Shown here in pieces: positions 47,623-59,154 of a DNA stretch of 64,000 bases. Origin of the DNA: Albugo candida. Lineage: Eukaryota > Oomycota > Peronosporomycetes > Albuginales > Albuginaceae. The stretch is taken from assembly GCA_905220665.1 (NCBI GenBank), contig CAJNAR010000180.1, forward strand, positions 186,001-250,000. Direction: 5' to 3'. Below the pieces are notes generated by a model, which worked only from the letters and a program-made list of their open reading frames with translations, had not been told where the DNA came from and made no database searches. A program made the translations under genes and the position numbers. Every line of letters begins with the position of its first letter. Positions within the stretch are counted from its first letter, which is position 1.

Positions 47623-48600
47623 TTGGAGTATACATATCTACCTAGTATGGCTACAGCACTGACACGTGTCATCTATTGTTGCTGCTATCACGACAGAGAA
47701 CAATGCAGCTATGCGTGGATACAAAATGATTCGAATTTCCAGATGCTCCAATTAGATCTCAACGTCCACGTGTTATACATCGTTGATTTCGGATTCAAGT
47801 CCGAGTCCGAAAACAGTGATGGTATCGAGCAATATGTACAACGAAAACACAGCGCTTATGTCTCTTCGGCGAAGGACTTGTATGGTGCTGCAATCTTTGA
47901 CGTGCTTGATTTGTGCTCTGCAACGACTGAAACTATGAAGACTGTCGTCTCGTGGAAAATTCCGCAATTTACATCTTTAATCATGTTCTTTGAACCTCCC
48001 GAGAAAAACTCGCACACGGGCGACGTGTATAGAAGAATGGAAGTTGTGTACGGTGATAGAGCATTATCCAGTCGATTTAACAACCTAAAAATACGCATCA
48101 AGGCATCCATTCCAGCGATCGATTTATATCAACAATATAACTACGCACCAAGACCCGATAAAAAGCCTGCAGAAGATGTTCATCAAAGCGAAATATAAAA
48201 TGAACGTTGTCACAAATCACAAAAATGTATTACGAGCGTGTCAGTGTGTTTGCACCATGAAGGAGTAAACTTTGTGAGCATATACAATGAGGGTGAGAGT
48301 GGAAATGGACAAGTACGAATATACACTTTGTTTCGGAAATTGTAGTGGCTCTGACGTCATTTCAAGGATCAAGTACATTGGGTCAGGCGTATCAACCGAC
48401 AAAACGAACTCGTACAATGATGTTAACAGCTTTTCAAATCCATTTTTCCGAAAATGTGCGGCCAAAAACGAGCTCGGGAGTACGTGGTCAGATCGAGATG
48501 CTTAACACGACGACTTTTGAGGAGTACGTTATCGATCTAACAGTACTCTGGGTCATTTACTTTAGGTCGCAGGCAGAGATCGATACGCTCAATGCATAAT
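47623..48600 (+). pseudogene. Longest open frame (191 codons) and its broken continuation, unidentified
   Basis: The frame 47623-48198 is the longest in the window and reads well throughout: CCYHDREQCSYAWIQND, LNVHVLYIVDFGFKSE, AKDLYGAAIFDVLDLC, VVSWKIPQFTSLIMFF and FNNLKIRIKASIPAIDLY. Alternating beta and helical segments suggest a globular domain. After its TAA, the plus strand continues protein-like near 48250-48340 (EGVNFVSIYNEGESG, VRIYTLFRK) and, shifted, 48345-48599 (FSENVRPKTSSGVRGQIE, FEEYVIDLTVLWVIYF). So even the best open frame is part of a longer broken gene or has undetected introns. I do not recognise the family. Confidence 0.5.
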
Positions 48601-49235
48601 CAAATGAGTGGGTGGGTAAAGACTCAAAAAAAACTGACTCGGAAGTATGTTATCATATCTGTTGATGCAATTCATCATGATGACGACAATCAGTCTCTTT
48701 GTGAGATGTATGGAGGACTGGGATCTACCGTGTATTCCTTGTTGTTCTCGAAGACGAATCCTATCGTCTGTATCCCGTTCTGTCCCGAAAATAATGAAAA
48801 GACTTGCACTTCTTATCAGCTACAAAATCTTTGTAAGCAGTAGACGCTTTTATCGAAAGTATTCTTCACGTGGTCGACGTGCTATATTCAGCAATGAAGA
48901 TCAGTCGCTTTTTCAGCAAGCTAAATTCAAAATGCTTTGCCAGTCTGGTTTCTTACTGAAAATGAAGAAGTTTTCACCATCACACGCGCTGTATCAGTAG
49001 CGTTTCCTGGTCAAAACCTTTTTATTCGCAGCAGCTGTTGGAATCGACAAAAGAAGGCAAGGCACAGTACGAAATCCCACCAAAGCAAAAGACATCTCTT
49101 GTGTGCTTTGTTGCTGACAAGACGACCGAGGCAGAGTCGAAAAGGAAGATTTTTGATCGGATACGACAAAAACCAAGCATTAATCTACAATTACTTCAAT
49201 TCTATCCGATATCTGCTCTAAGTGCTTCATAAATT
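48601..49235 (+). pseudogene. Continuation of plus-strand relic, unidentified
   Basis: Overlapping plus frames at 48592-48843, 48647-49000, 48937-49221 and 49038-49232 contain protein-like pieces in different frames: KLTRKYVIISVDAIHHDD, LTENEEVFTITRAVSVAF and FVADKTTEAESKRKIFD. No assignment. Confidence 0.3.
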
Positions 49236-49265
49236 TCCTGGATACAAGAGTCAATCAGTCAAAGC

Positions 49266-49724
49266 TTGGGAGCAGCTCTCAGTGGTGTCTCATCCTCCGA
49301 CATAGTTCCTCATGTGACCAAAGGAAACCAACAAAATCTGTGGCTGAGCTTAAAGCTCTGTGTAATCGGTTTCTTGGTCAACCACGTGGACACATTAGCA
49401 AACCCAGAATCGACGCTGAGCAAGTACATGGACACGTATATAAAAGGAGCCATCTTCGGTAAGCAGCAGATAGAGCCAAGTGTGTTTATGTGGTCGAACG
49501 GTAAATGTCAGAAAGACTTTGCTGAAAGTTTTGATGCCGAAATGTACCAAATGCCTACAATTGCGGTTTATTATCTGTCAAAATAGCGATTTGCGGCAAT
49601 GATTAGCGTGTCTGAAGCTGTAAACCTTCAGGACTTTCTCAGAAGAGTCATCACAGGAAAGTCCACAATCCGCGCTGTTTGGGACCTGAGCGACGAATGC
49701 AGTTTTGATGAAAATGTATTATGA
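49266..49724 (+). pseudogene. Thioredoxin-fold-like C-terminal fragment with one nonsense codon
   Basis: One plus frame from 49266 to a TGA at 49722 contains a single in-frame TAG at 49584-49586. Around it the sequence reads PSVFMWSNGKCQKDFAESF, then MPTIAVYYLSK, the stop, RFAAMISVSEAVNLQDFL and RRVITGKST. The order (strand, helix, P-T-x-x-x-x-x before a K-rich turn, then helix and GK) resembles the last, redox-inactive thioredoxin-like domain of PDIA6-type disulfide isomerases and some DnaJ-thioredoxin proteins. No CxxC motif or ER-retention signal is visible, so the assignment is tentative. Confidence 0.4.
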
Positions 49725-49729
49725 CCCTC

Positions 49730-50570
49730 TATGGTGATATCAACTATTGAACTTCCACGATTTATTGAACATCGCTGTGAAGTGGCACAAATCGATTTGT
49801 ATTGTTTTCTGAACACACGCAGATACATATCAGTATATCAGATTCGACTCTAGAGAAGGACTTATCAGTGGAGCTTGAAATCGAGCTTATTCGTTAGTCT
49901 TGAATATAGTTGATCGTATGAATTGAGTGCACACCTCACAAAGACATATTTTATGAATACAAAATAATAGATCCTTCTTGAGGTCCTAAAGGAGAAGAAT
50001 TATGATAGCCTTTCATGTCATGTGGTTCGTTGGTACGAACTGTTTGACTCATAAAGGTAAGAGATTCTCCGACAGGATTTATCTTGTCTCTTTCACTCAT
50101 GATCACAGAATGCATAAAAATCGGCTCGCAAGAATTCGTATAATCGATCGCTTTTGCTCCTTTCGAGAAATACAAAAAACATCGCGTAATTTGATATCAC
50201 GATGACGCACAACGAAACAGCCATTAGCTGTACCTGGTTTGCTGGCGAGGTGTTCTATCCAAATTTAAACATTTTTGTGGTAGACGATATTCCATTTCTA
50301 TGTCATGATTGCATTCTACGGCATTCAATAATAATTAATTTGATGTCATGTCAGCTCTGGGATCAGGCATTCGAACACAAAACCGGGTGATCTTAGGAGA
50401 AAAATCCATCATTCGCCACTTAGGGTGAGACAAACATTGATCAAATCGATAGTATTGTGGATCTACCGTGTGCTTGAGTCTAACTTATTCGGGTGCTAAA
50501 GAGCACGCGACTACTGCAAGTTGATATGCAGAGCATCATGTGATTGTCATTATGGTTGACATTATCTAGA
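49730..50570. other. No supported gene
   Basis: Small frames at 49951-50175 (-), 50002-50205 (+) and 50202-50390 (+) show no motif. Confidence 0.35.
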
Positions 50571-50574
50571 TCAA

Positions 50575-51335
50575 ACTTTCTTCAAATTTCAGCCAATGCG
50601 GCGCTTCGACGAGTATCGTCAAGCTGACAATTATCACGACGCCGATATATCGTAATAGACTTGGAAGCCAATGTGCGCTTAAAGGTATAAATCTCAGACA
50701 AAAAAATGTTCCCAGAAACTCTACTATTCGAACTTCGAAAGTGTCGTACGTGACCAAACGTTTTCTAGCCCTGATTAGAGAATGCTCACGGTGTGAAAGC
50801 CGTTAGAAAGATGCTGAACATTCTCATTTCAAGAAAAGCAATATCTGGATTACGCGATCTCAAAGGGTTTTGTCTTGCTCCCACTTGTGCTGCAAGTAGC
50901 CTGATGTTGGCAAGGTCCTTTCCTCGTCATTACAGGAAGTTAAACCAGCACATGGACGGAAACGGACATCTCGTTGAAGAGACGAGGTTCATCCCGCGGG
51001 TGACGGAGAGGGTTTTTTTTAGCCTGTTTACGCGGAATACGCGTCTGGGTTGGGCTGAATAAACCAGACGCGTCATCCGCAAACGGTGGTAGAAGATGAT
51101 GGGCAGATGCGACAGGTCCAAGACCACGTAGCTCGTCTGGGACAAGTAATGGTTCAGCAGAGCCTGGATCAACGCATACATGAAGAGCTTTCCAACGAAC
51201 TGAAAGCCGTAAAAACTGTGCGGATAATCTAGAAGTCCTCCTGGATGATGATGATGAGGATTTTGAGGACGTATTTATCCCTGCACAGCCGCGACAGTCT
51301 GGGATGGAGCGATCTCAGTGTTGAATAACATAGCC
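50575..51335 (+). pseudogene. Plus-strand relic with acidic C-terminus, unidentified
   Basis: The plus frame 50793-51062 (89 codons) is followed by a helical stretch near 51090-51230 (VEDDGQMRQVQDHVARLG, HEELSNELKAVKT). A one-base frame change then gives NLEVLLDDDDEDFEDVF and a natural stop near 51323. The acidic tail looks like a genuine C-terminus. The 50575-50760 part is less clear. At least two frameshifts. The family is not recognised. Confidence 0.4.
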
Positions 51336-51339
51336 TTTT

Positions 51340-52095
51340 TAATGAGAAATATAAATATCAGATGAAGCTTAAAATATCCTTTTTCTGAATTAAACAGAAG
51401 CGCTTCTGTCTCTTTTTGCTTTTTGGCTCAGTTAACAAGAATCAAGTTAGACGATCAATCAGGATCCAGAGATAAGAAATTACGGAATAATAAACTTTCG
51501 CATTGAATAATGTGTTTCACGAAAAATAAATCTTGTATGAGTAACCTTTAAACGCTCGACATACATTACTCACATAAACCTTTAAATTCAAATCAAAGTA
51601 TAGTCCATATCGTAAAAATCACAATTTAATAGCGAGTGTTAAATAATGACAGTGTGATAATTGAATAAAGCATTACTTGGATGATCACGTAACCACCTTT
51701 ACATGAAAAGATCAGAGAACTGGCTTTTCTACGCCAAAAATATTATTACATCTGAATGCATTTGGGACACGCCACACTACATATTGTACTGAGTTTTCTT
51801 GTGCTCGCTAATTGTCAAGTGCGCATTCTATGATCATTGATTGTCTACTTTTACACCGTAATTATTAAATCGCAACGAATAAATGCGTTTTCCTTCACAA
51901 ATACGATGGGATACAGCGGAGCATTTTGTAATCCATTGTCAGGCATATTTTCACGTCAAATGGTGATGGAGGATGATCATACCTTTCAAACGATTTCTGG
52001 CGGCAACTTGCGAATTGTTTTGCAAAACTGATGCATTCAAGTACGCGTTTTGTTATATTAATAGTGTGGATGCTTCTCAGAGAGATTCCTCAAAT
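51340..52095. other. A+T-rich spacer
   Basis: Dense stops; the plus frame 51837-52031 (64 codons) has no motif. It separates the acidic-tail relic from pseudogene copy B. Confidence 0.35.
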
Positions 52096-52099
52096 TATC

Positions 52100-52856
52100 T
52101 TTCAGTTTTCTCGAACAGTCTGTCATATCTAATGGAATGATTCAGAATTGTACCGAGAGGTGGCGGACACGGACAACATCAAATGGAGCTGAGAATCACT
52201 AGCAACAAATGAATAAAAATTACCAAAACAGTTTCATTGCTGAAGGTGTGTGTTTAGTGCATGACGAAAAAAAAATCAAATAAGCATCAACATTTTTCTC
52301 ATCTTTCAAGGTTGGAGGCGCTGTGTTTTATTGCAACCCAATCGAAACTCAAGGTGTTGATACTGAAGTGTTAGATAATGGATTATGCAAAGTTCGGGTC
52401 AACTCACATTATATTGGAAGAAATGCAAGATAGTGAGAATTTGTTAACGTTCGGCCTATACTCTCGACGTAGGTGCATCCACGATCTGTTCATAAATTAA
52501 TTAAAAAGGAGAGAGCGTAAAAAAGCTGTTTGTAGGACGTTAGAAATAATGTCACTTCTGGTTTTCACAGCCTCCTTTCGACTTGTAAAGTCCAACACCC
52601 ACTGCTTCTTTTGTGTAGCTTATTCATATTTCAGTATTATGGACGAGAAATTTCGGATTCCTCATCGCATTCTGGTTTCGAAACTTGTGCAGTGTATTGC
52701 GAAGATTTGCGAAGAGATGACAATCCTTCCTCTCTTGGAATATTTGAATGAAAAAGACAGAAGCAGACTCAATTTCAATATGTGGGCTAAAGAAAAAATA
52801 AATTTGAATCGATGCGTACGAGTACTTCCGCACGAAAGCGTCACTAATGCTTTTCT
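52100..52856 (+). pseudogene. Pseudogene copy B, upstream part
   Basis: It aligns with 6235-6770. After a helix near 52150 (SELYREVADTDNIKWS) an intron-like segment runs from 52246 to 52310 (GTGTGTG...TTTCAAG); the homologous place in copy A also begins GTGTGTATTTAGTGC. Then follows GGAVFYCNPIETQGVD to about 52430. The frame 52549-52884 carries the part shared with copy A, with ILPLLEYLNEKDRSRL. The gene is interrupted at 52856 by the copia element and resumes at 57461. Identity is unknown. Confidence 0.6.
52852..52856. repeat. Target-site duplication, left copy
   Basis: TTTCT immediately precedes the 5' LTR and is repeated immediately after the 3' LTR at 57461-57465. A 5-bp duplication is typical of copia integrases. 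Confidence 0.8.
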
Positions 52857-52979
52857 TGTTCAAAAGGCGCGACTGGTGAGTTGAAGGGTTGCGAATGGTG
52901 ATGTTGCACAAAGATCATGAGGTCAAAATGGATTAGGTTTCTCATTTACTTGATACTGAGCTAGTGCTGGAAACTAACA
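52857..52979 (+). repeat. 5' LTR of copia element
   Basis: 123 bp, starts TGTTCAAAAGG, ends GAAACTAACA. It matches 57338-57460 over its whole length without gaps. No TATA box is obvious; LTRs this short are at the low end for copia elements. Confidence 0.9.
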
Positions 52980-52992
52980 GGTTTCGAGCCCA
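52980..52992 (+). other. Possible primer-binding site
   Basis: Directly after the 5' LTR the sequence is GGTTTCGAGCCCA. It would pair with a T-arm of the form GGCUCGAAACC, close to the AUCGAAA-containing T-arm of eukaryotic initiator tRNA-Met. Pairing with an internal tRNA segment rather than the CCA end would be unusual, so this is tentative. Confidence 0.35.
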
Positions 52993-53070
52993 AGCCCCCC
53001 ACAAGACCCTCTAGCAGCTTCGCCAGGTGCTCTCGACCGACATGCGGTCGATGAGAAGACAGGCGACAGC

Positions 53071-54060
53071 GTGGACATCTCTCAATCGAGAGAACGCGGG
53101 AACTCCGAGCATAGTGCAGATTGTATGGATAGACTTGGAGAACTCATTGGGAATATGATGCGGGACTTGACACGGAACGCGTGGAGCGGTCCCAACTGTC
53201 CCCTGGTAGACCCTGCTACTCGTATAGGTAGTGATTCGAGTGTCTTCAGTCAATTCTTGACTGCTGAACGGAATCGGACAAGAGCGGACTCACGCACTGA
53301 AGCGATGGATGTGCGAGGACGTTTGGTATGCAGCAGCACCAACAACAATATTTTCCGACGGTCCAGCTCACGGTGAAAGCTTAAGCCCTACCGAGGAAGA
53401 ACATCTACCCGCCACAAGAATTTGGGTGAAGATGCCGACCGTCAAGAGTATGAAGCTGCCTATATATATAGAGCGCTTCACTGAAAAAGAAGAATACAAA
53501 GGATTTGAAGAAGGTTTTGAGGACTGGGGTTTTCAAATCCTGGATGGGCATGGCTCGGCCCACAGCTTGAGGGGAGGTGAATGGCCTGTAGAATACAGCA
53601 CGAGGACACTTAATTGGTACCTCGATGGAATTACTAGGATGCTTTTGACAAGGTGGAAGGTGTCTGGGCATCAGAAGTGCCTACACTTGAACACTTGATG
53701 AAGAAGATGCTACAGAGTACGACAGAGAAATTACTGTTGAGAAAGCCACACTATTCATGCCGGCTCCTAAGCCAAACGATAGGTCTTGGATGGAGCAGCA
53801 ACAATACCTGGTTGCCGTAGAAGGCTCGGCCAGCACCGCGGATCAATTTTTGCTCCAATTCATATGCGAAGGAGCAAGGTGGGAGGTGAAACGAGCCATG
53901 CAAACGCGACTCGACCGTCGCCGAGATGACAATCGCAAGAAGGCACGGGAGATGGCAGACTTCTCCAGTACGTTTGAGCTCGATATAGGAGCACGTGTCG
54001 TTAGTGGTATGCGACAACCCACTACCAGCCGAAGTAATTCCCGCGGTGCTAATGATGCGG
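53071..54060 (+). pseudogene. gag: copia gag region (decayed)
   Basis: Frames 53071-53376, 53309-53698 and 53757-54098 together cover a gag-like region. KEEYKGFEEGFEDWG matches the conserved gag segment of this group of copia elements, and the third frame contains FICEGARWEVKRAM followed by a basic stretch. A remnant zinc knuckle is visible near 54100 as GHTK.ECK with a stop inside. Gag would form the particle and bind RNA. Two frameshifts and the broken knuckle show that it is non-functional. Confidence 0.65.
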
Positions 54061-54169
54061 AAGAGGCATTACGTTTTAGTGATGGGAGACAATCCTAGGG
54101 TGGCAACCAGATCGGGCATACCAAGTGAGAGTGCAAAAACAAATTGAGTGGTAATTAGGCGTCAGTTGC

Positions 54170-55500
54170 TTTGAGTATCGGCACCACCATACATGGTGGG
54201 GAGCAGACCTGGATTCTCGACAGTGGCAATAGAAGGCATCTGGTGTTGGATGTTAGCATGCTGATCAACTCGGTTGATTCCTTTGACGAGTTTAATGTCG
54301 CTGATGGTCAAGCTATCAAGACCACGAAGGTGGGTCTCGTTGGGAGCCGTCGTGGACAGTGTCATGAACTTGATTTCATTAGGCGACGTCTACTATGAAA
54401 AGGACCTCACCCACAATCTGCTTTCATACTGTAACTGAGCATGCAGGCGAGCATCGCTATTTAAAGCATACTAGTGGTGAGGCACGAGTGTTTGAGATCG
54501 AAAAGGAGAATTATGTGCTAGTCGTGTGCCCACAGAGTGGAGAGGCTGTACCGAACAGTAACGAAACAGTGTTTGCGGACCTACATGCTGCCGATACCAA
54601 TGGTGACGCTGGTATAACCGTGAAGTGCAAGATTTTGGATATGCACAAGCGACTCGGTCATCTTAAGTATGACACGGTTGATAGGATTGAAGACTATGAG
54701 AAATCGGGAGTTGAACCGATTGATAGGATCCGACCAAGCTACAGTACATGCGCTCAAGGCAAACAAACTAAGCATGCACAATCCAAGAAGGATAGTGAGG
54801 CGCATTTCCCGATTGATCGAATTGAAGGGGTCATCTGCAGTGACCTAAAGGGTCCCATGAATCTAACGAACCGATGAGTTAACCGGTATCTGATCAACTT
54901 TGTTGACCATTCACCCAACTACTGCAGACTATTTGTTGCTTGAAAAAAGGATATAGCCGCGAAATATGAAAATATTTTTTGGGGGTTTTCGAGCGCACGT
55001 TTGATTGCAAGGTGCACATCCATAGAATTGACAGCGGTGGTGAATATCGTAAAGTCGACCTGTTTTGCAAGGCGACTGGAGTGACCAGACAAGTGAGCGA
55101 AGCCGGCAATGAAGCATCCGATGTAAAGGTAGAACGCATGCACAAGACTGTTCTCAATATGGTGCGATGCATGGTATTTGCCAGTGGCTTGCCGTTGCGA
55201 TTCTGGTTTGATGAAGTGCCATACGCAACTTATATTTTAAGTCGCAGCCCAAGTAGCGCAAATTGGAAGCGGGCTCCTCCAATTGAAGTCCTGACCGGCA
55301 AGAAGCCCAGTATTGCTGATGTTGTGTTTTTTGGAAGGTCGTGTACGGCATATCGCTAGTCAGGAAAGAAATCGTGGAAACCGCGCGCCGAGTTCGAAAC
55401 AATCGTGGGGAAGCATGACGAGACCAAAGGGTTCAAAGTATATCTACCCCGCGAGCGATTGGTCATAACGACACAGCATATAAAAATGTGGAAACCATGG
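54170..55500 (+). pseudogene. pol: copia protease and integrase region (decayed)
   Basis: Near 54210 WILDSGNRRHLV holds the aspartic-protease D-S-G motif. Frame 54395-54877 has HKRLGHLKYDTV of the integrase zinc domain; the matching cysteine pair is damaged, reading YSTCAQGKQ where C-x-x-C is expected. CSDLKGPM near 54840 carries the first catalytic Asp. Frame 54979-55359 has the second acidic motif as IDSGGEYRK, the third as KVERMHKTVLNMVRCM, and then LPLRFWFDEVPYATYIL. A stop and frameshift separate these parts (about 54875-54980). Confidence 0.8.
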
Positions 55501-55699
55501 GCATTGACAGAAACTTTCAATTGCAGAAGCAGCTACACATGGAAGGATCCTGATTTACGCCAAGCTGTACAAGAAAAGCGGAATACTGGGAAGCGAAAGG
55601 AGTGCATCGGCACTAACAAGAAATCGTTTAAGCACGGGTTACGCGGTAAAGGAAACATTGTCAAGAATAAAACTCCGTTTAGGAAGGCCGATGCCCACC

Positions 55700-57035
55700 C
55701 GGAGTAGTCGAATGCAGCACGCATGACCACTTGGCAAATGGGCGTCAAACATGTACCGGTTGGAATGGTGTACTTGCTCGAACATTCGAAAACATACAAG
55801 GAAGCGGTATGCTCTGAAGATGCTTCGCAATGGAGCGAATCGATGGATCCGAAATTGAATCTCTCAAGTCAAATAGAGCGTAAGAAGTAAAACTTCGAAG
55901 TCCTGGTCAGAAGCTGCTACATTCTAAATGGGTCTTTAGGACTAAAAGGCACTCAGGTTGGACGTTGAAACGATTCAAGGCGAGATTTGGGGCCTGCGGA
56001 AACGAGCAGTCATATGGTGTGAATTACAGAGCCGTGATGAAATTAATGACAGCAAAAGTGGTGCTGGCATTGGCGCGAGTATGAGAGGTGCCTACTCGGC
56101 ATGGAGATGTTTCTAACGCATATGTCAAAGGAGATACAGAAGAAGGCATCGAGAGCGCACTTCACGTGCCGCGGGGGATGGAGTTAGCAGAGGACGAGTC
56201 CAAGAGATTGGGCACAACTGATAAGAGCGTGGTAGCGCTGAAGCTTCGGAAAAGCCTTTACGGGTTGGAGCAGGCTGGACGATTGTAGGCAAGGTTGCTA
56301 CATGATACAATTAAGAAGCTTGGATTCGTATAGTGCTACACTGACAGTTGCATATACTTAAAAAGTGATGCAGCAACGATCACGCTTAAGGGTGTCTACG
56401 TAGACGATTTTTTGGTAACTGCAAAAGGGTCTGCGACGTAACCAATTCTTCAGTGACATATATGTACTCGAGGTAAAGGATCTCAGTGAAGTGACAATTT
56501 TTTTTTGACATTGGTGTGACTTATACCCAAGGCCCGGGGTTTCTGATGAAGCAAACGTAGTACATTCGCGAAGTGCTTGCTGGACTATGTCAGGAGCAAG
56601 CTAACCCTGCACGTAAATCTATTGGTGAAGAACAAGACGGAGAAAACGAGGGCAATTTACTACCAGTTGACGGTGACGGTACATCAGAATGAACGACGGT
56701 GAAGATGTTTCAATCGGTCATTGGAAGCCTACTGTGGTTATCTAGATGCACGAGACCATTCATTGCATTCGCTGTGCCAGCCGGGGATCGCATGTACCGA
56801 GAGATCGCGATTGATGGTGGGTGAAGAAAATCGTTCGTTATTTGGAGTGAACCGTGGACCTGAAGTTTGAATTGAACGGAACACTTGAAGCCACAATTCA
56901 CAAGAAGTCGTCTGGAAGGCTACAGCGACGCGGATTACGCGGCAGACCACGCGTATATAAAATCAATTCGTGGAGAAGTTATATGTTATCCACAATGGAG
57001 GCCGATTTTGTAGCTGCATCGTAGGTGGCGAGTAA
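55700..57035 (+). pseudogene. pol: copia reverse transcriptase and RNase H region (decayed)
   Basis: Pieces in order: a QWSESMDPKL segment (about 55830), GDVSNAYVKGDTEE (about 56105), LRKSLYGLEQAGR (about 56250), the polymerase box as YVDDFLVTAKGS (about 56398) and the RNase H motifs GYSDADYAADHA (about 56920) and LSTMEADFVAAS (about 56985). Many stops and frame changes separate them, and part of the RNase H domain is missing between the last two motifs. Confidence 0.8.
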
Positions 57036-57327
57036 TCAGCTAGGACAACGAATTGCTTGCTAAAATTGCTGTGCGCGTTTCAAAACTGATGCTGATGCAT
57101 GTTGAGTATCAACCTGCGATAAAGCAAATTTAAGGGGAATTAAAAGCAGGAAGAGCAAAACACATCGCTATATGTCTCAAGTTAATCAAAGATTTCAGCA
57201 AGAAAAAGATAATCAAGGTGGTGTATTGCGAGTTACGCTTCATGTGAGTTGACCTCCTCACCGAAAAATTTCCTGCGCCATAGTTTTCAGAGCTGTGCGA
57301 GATGATCTCGCTGGATTAAGCTCATTT

Positions 57328-57337
57328 CGGGAAAGAG
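57328..57337 (+). other. Polypurine tract
   Basis: CGGGAAAGAG ends directly at the 3' LTR start (57338); its last nine bases are all purine. This is the expected position and composition for plus-strand priming. Confidence 0.65.
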
Positions 57338-57460
57338 TGTAAAAAAGACGCAATTGGTGAGATGAAGGGTTGCGACTGATGAGTTCGCGCAAAGATCATA
57401 AGGTCGGAGTGTATTAAGTTTCTCATTTACCTGATACTGAACTAGTGCTAGTAACTAACA
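57338..57460 (+). repeat. 3' LTR of copia element
   Basis: 123 bp, starts TGTAAAAAAGACG, ends GTAACTAACA, followed by the second TTTCT. Gap-free alignment with the 5' LTR shows about 22 differences, about 14 of them transitions. Confidence 0.9.
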
Positions 57461-59150
57461 TTTCTTTTTCGTGTCGTATAGTAGATGCAAAGCCGAATAC
57501 ATTTATCCTGTTCCTGGAGCTCGAGTCGCTCAGACAGCTGTCACTCTTCAATGTTCTGGTTGACAGAAAAATATTTCTCTTAGCAAGCATTTTGCACCAT
57601 CAAATCGTTTGAATTCGGAAATAAAGATCGCGTTCTGTGGACTAAAGTTGCCACCACACTGGAATCAAGATAGCATACTACAATTACAAAAGTTCATTCA
57701 GAATGATCAGTGGTCTTTCAAATGGTACCAAATCAAGCAGTCAGAATAAAAACCACGAATGACATTGATAAATTAGCGGTTCAACGACCTCGCGTCGAGG
57801 CCTTCCATTCAGGTGTGTCAACGAGTCAAGCCCAGATAACAGATGCAAGCGCTCAGACGCTCAGACGCTCACACCAGCTCTCAAAAAAAAAATTCTTCTA
57901 TTACCAGCTGCTATATTCGAGGAGAAAAATCTTGTAAAATAATCAGGTTCTAACCCTCAAACTTGAACACGTCGAGAAAGTTCAAAATAAACATTTTTGG
58001 CCGTCGTTGGTACACCTCGCGATCAAAATGAGAATCCTATTTATGCCACCACTTGTGGCAAGCTCAGAATAGGATTTCACTAGCAGCATCACCGGACCTC
58101 AATTAAAATCGATCACGTCTTTATTTCACTTTGTCGATACAATATAGCGACTAATAGCAAAACTCTGTTCCAGTTATTTGCACAATTTTGTAGACGAGTG
58201 TTTTACAATTTTCTTTTCTTTTGCTTGAGAAATAGCCCAAGATTTTGTGCCTTAAGGCTGTGGACGCAAAAAGCAACTTTAGACACTGGTATTAAATATT
58301 GGAGGACGAAGATACCAGAGTGCATAATATAGACCCTCAAACAACGCCACCACACGGAGAAAGCAAAAGTACTAGAGCTCACATTTTAAACAGGATGGAT
58401 CGTTTCTTCAATGGCCAATGTTGGTTGTGATCTAGCAACTTTGAATTTGGCCAAACGATAAATATTACCTCCGTCTCGAATGAAGATTCCGTTTTAACGG
58501 CAGTCAAACGCCAGCGCAGAGCATTCAAGGAATTCGTTAATGTATTGACGAAGCTCATTGTTATCTTCTTTATTGGATTCGTTTCGCTCCAACGATACGG
58601 ATGGATTGACCTGATTCTTACTAAATTGACTTCGACAACTGCAGGATGAATCTTCTGTATTGGCTCTACTTCTTGTTACACTGATTGCATCAGTGTTGAC
58701 GTCAATCAGCGGGAAAGATGAAGATATGAGAACCGGACTTGATCCTTGTTGCAGCAGATACGATTGAAGCAGAGCTCATCTTTTTTGATTATTGCAATTG
58801 TGATCAGCCGCTGGATTTTTGGATATTAATGCTCCACCAGCGGCGAGCTGCCGTTGATTGGGTCTTCTCGCTGCATTTCATCCCGGACTGTCATTTGTTT
58901 AATTGTGCGTACTTTTGATGGACATATATCCCTTTCTTTTAGGTGAGGAAAACGTAATTTGCGTATGATTTTTCTTGAGTGTTTCCACTGGCATACTGAT
59001 CGATTCAACAAGAGCATTTTGAGCGTGATTGAAAATATTGGAGAGACTTTGTCTCGACCCGCGCTCAGTATCTTGCTATCGTGCTGATTGAACGGTGGTC
59101 GTATTTCTTACGGGCTGGGTATGCGGTCTATTAAATTATCGGGCCGGATT
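57461..59150 (+). pseudogene. Pseudogene copy B, downstream part
   Basis: Homology with copy A resumes directly after the target duplication and continues to about 59125 (copy A about 8290). Conserved parts are VDRKIFLLASILHH (near 57560), the block around CTCACACCAGCTCTC (57870), CCTCGCGATCAAAATGAG (58015), and the hydrophobic segment FKEFVNVLTKLIVIFFIGF near 58530-58590, which matches copy A near 7770. Near 59068 the segment QYLAIVLIERW corresponds to LYLAIVFIDLW. Stops interrupt all frames. Hydrophobic segments suggest a membrane protein. The minus frame 58826-59017 is a shadow. Confidence 0.6.
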
Positions 59151-59154
59151 AGCT

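Larger units (their letters stand above)
52857..57460 (+). mobile_element. Ty1/copia LTR retrotransposon, full-length but inactive
   Basis: The element is 4604 bp: 5' LTR, gag, protease, integrase, reverse transcriptase/RNase H, 3' LTR. Integrase before reverse transcriptase places it in the Ty1/copia superfamily. The two LTRs are both 123 bp, begin TG and end CA, and differ at about 22 positions by hand count (about 18%). It is flanked by TTTCT duplications. Coding regions are broken by many stops and several frameshifts, so it cannot be autonomous. It lies in sense orientation in pseudogene copy B. It is less A+T-rich than its flanks. The high LTR divergence means the insertion is old, yet younger than the duplication that produced copies A and B. 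Confidence 0.9.

Noticed and set aside
47623..48198. Sec23/Sec24 or Ku-type von Willebrand domain for the 191-codon frame
   Set aside because: A stretch after it (VRIYTLFRK) recalls those families, but the rest of the frame does not align with their known motifs, so no name is given.
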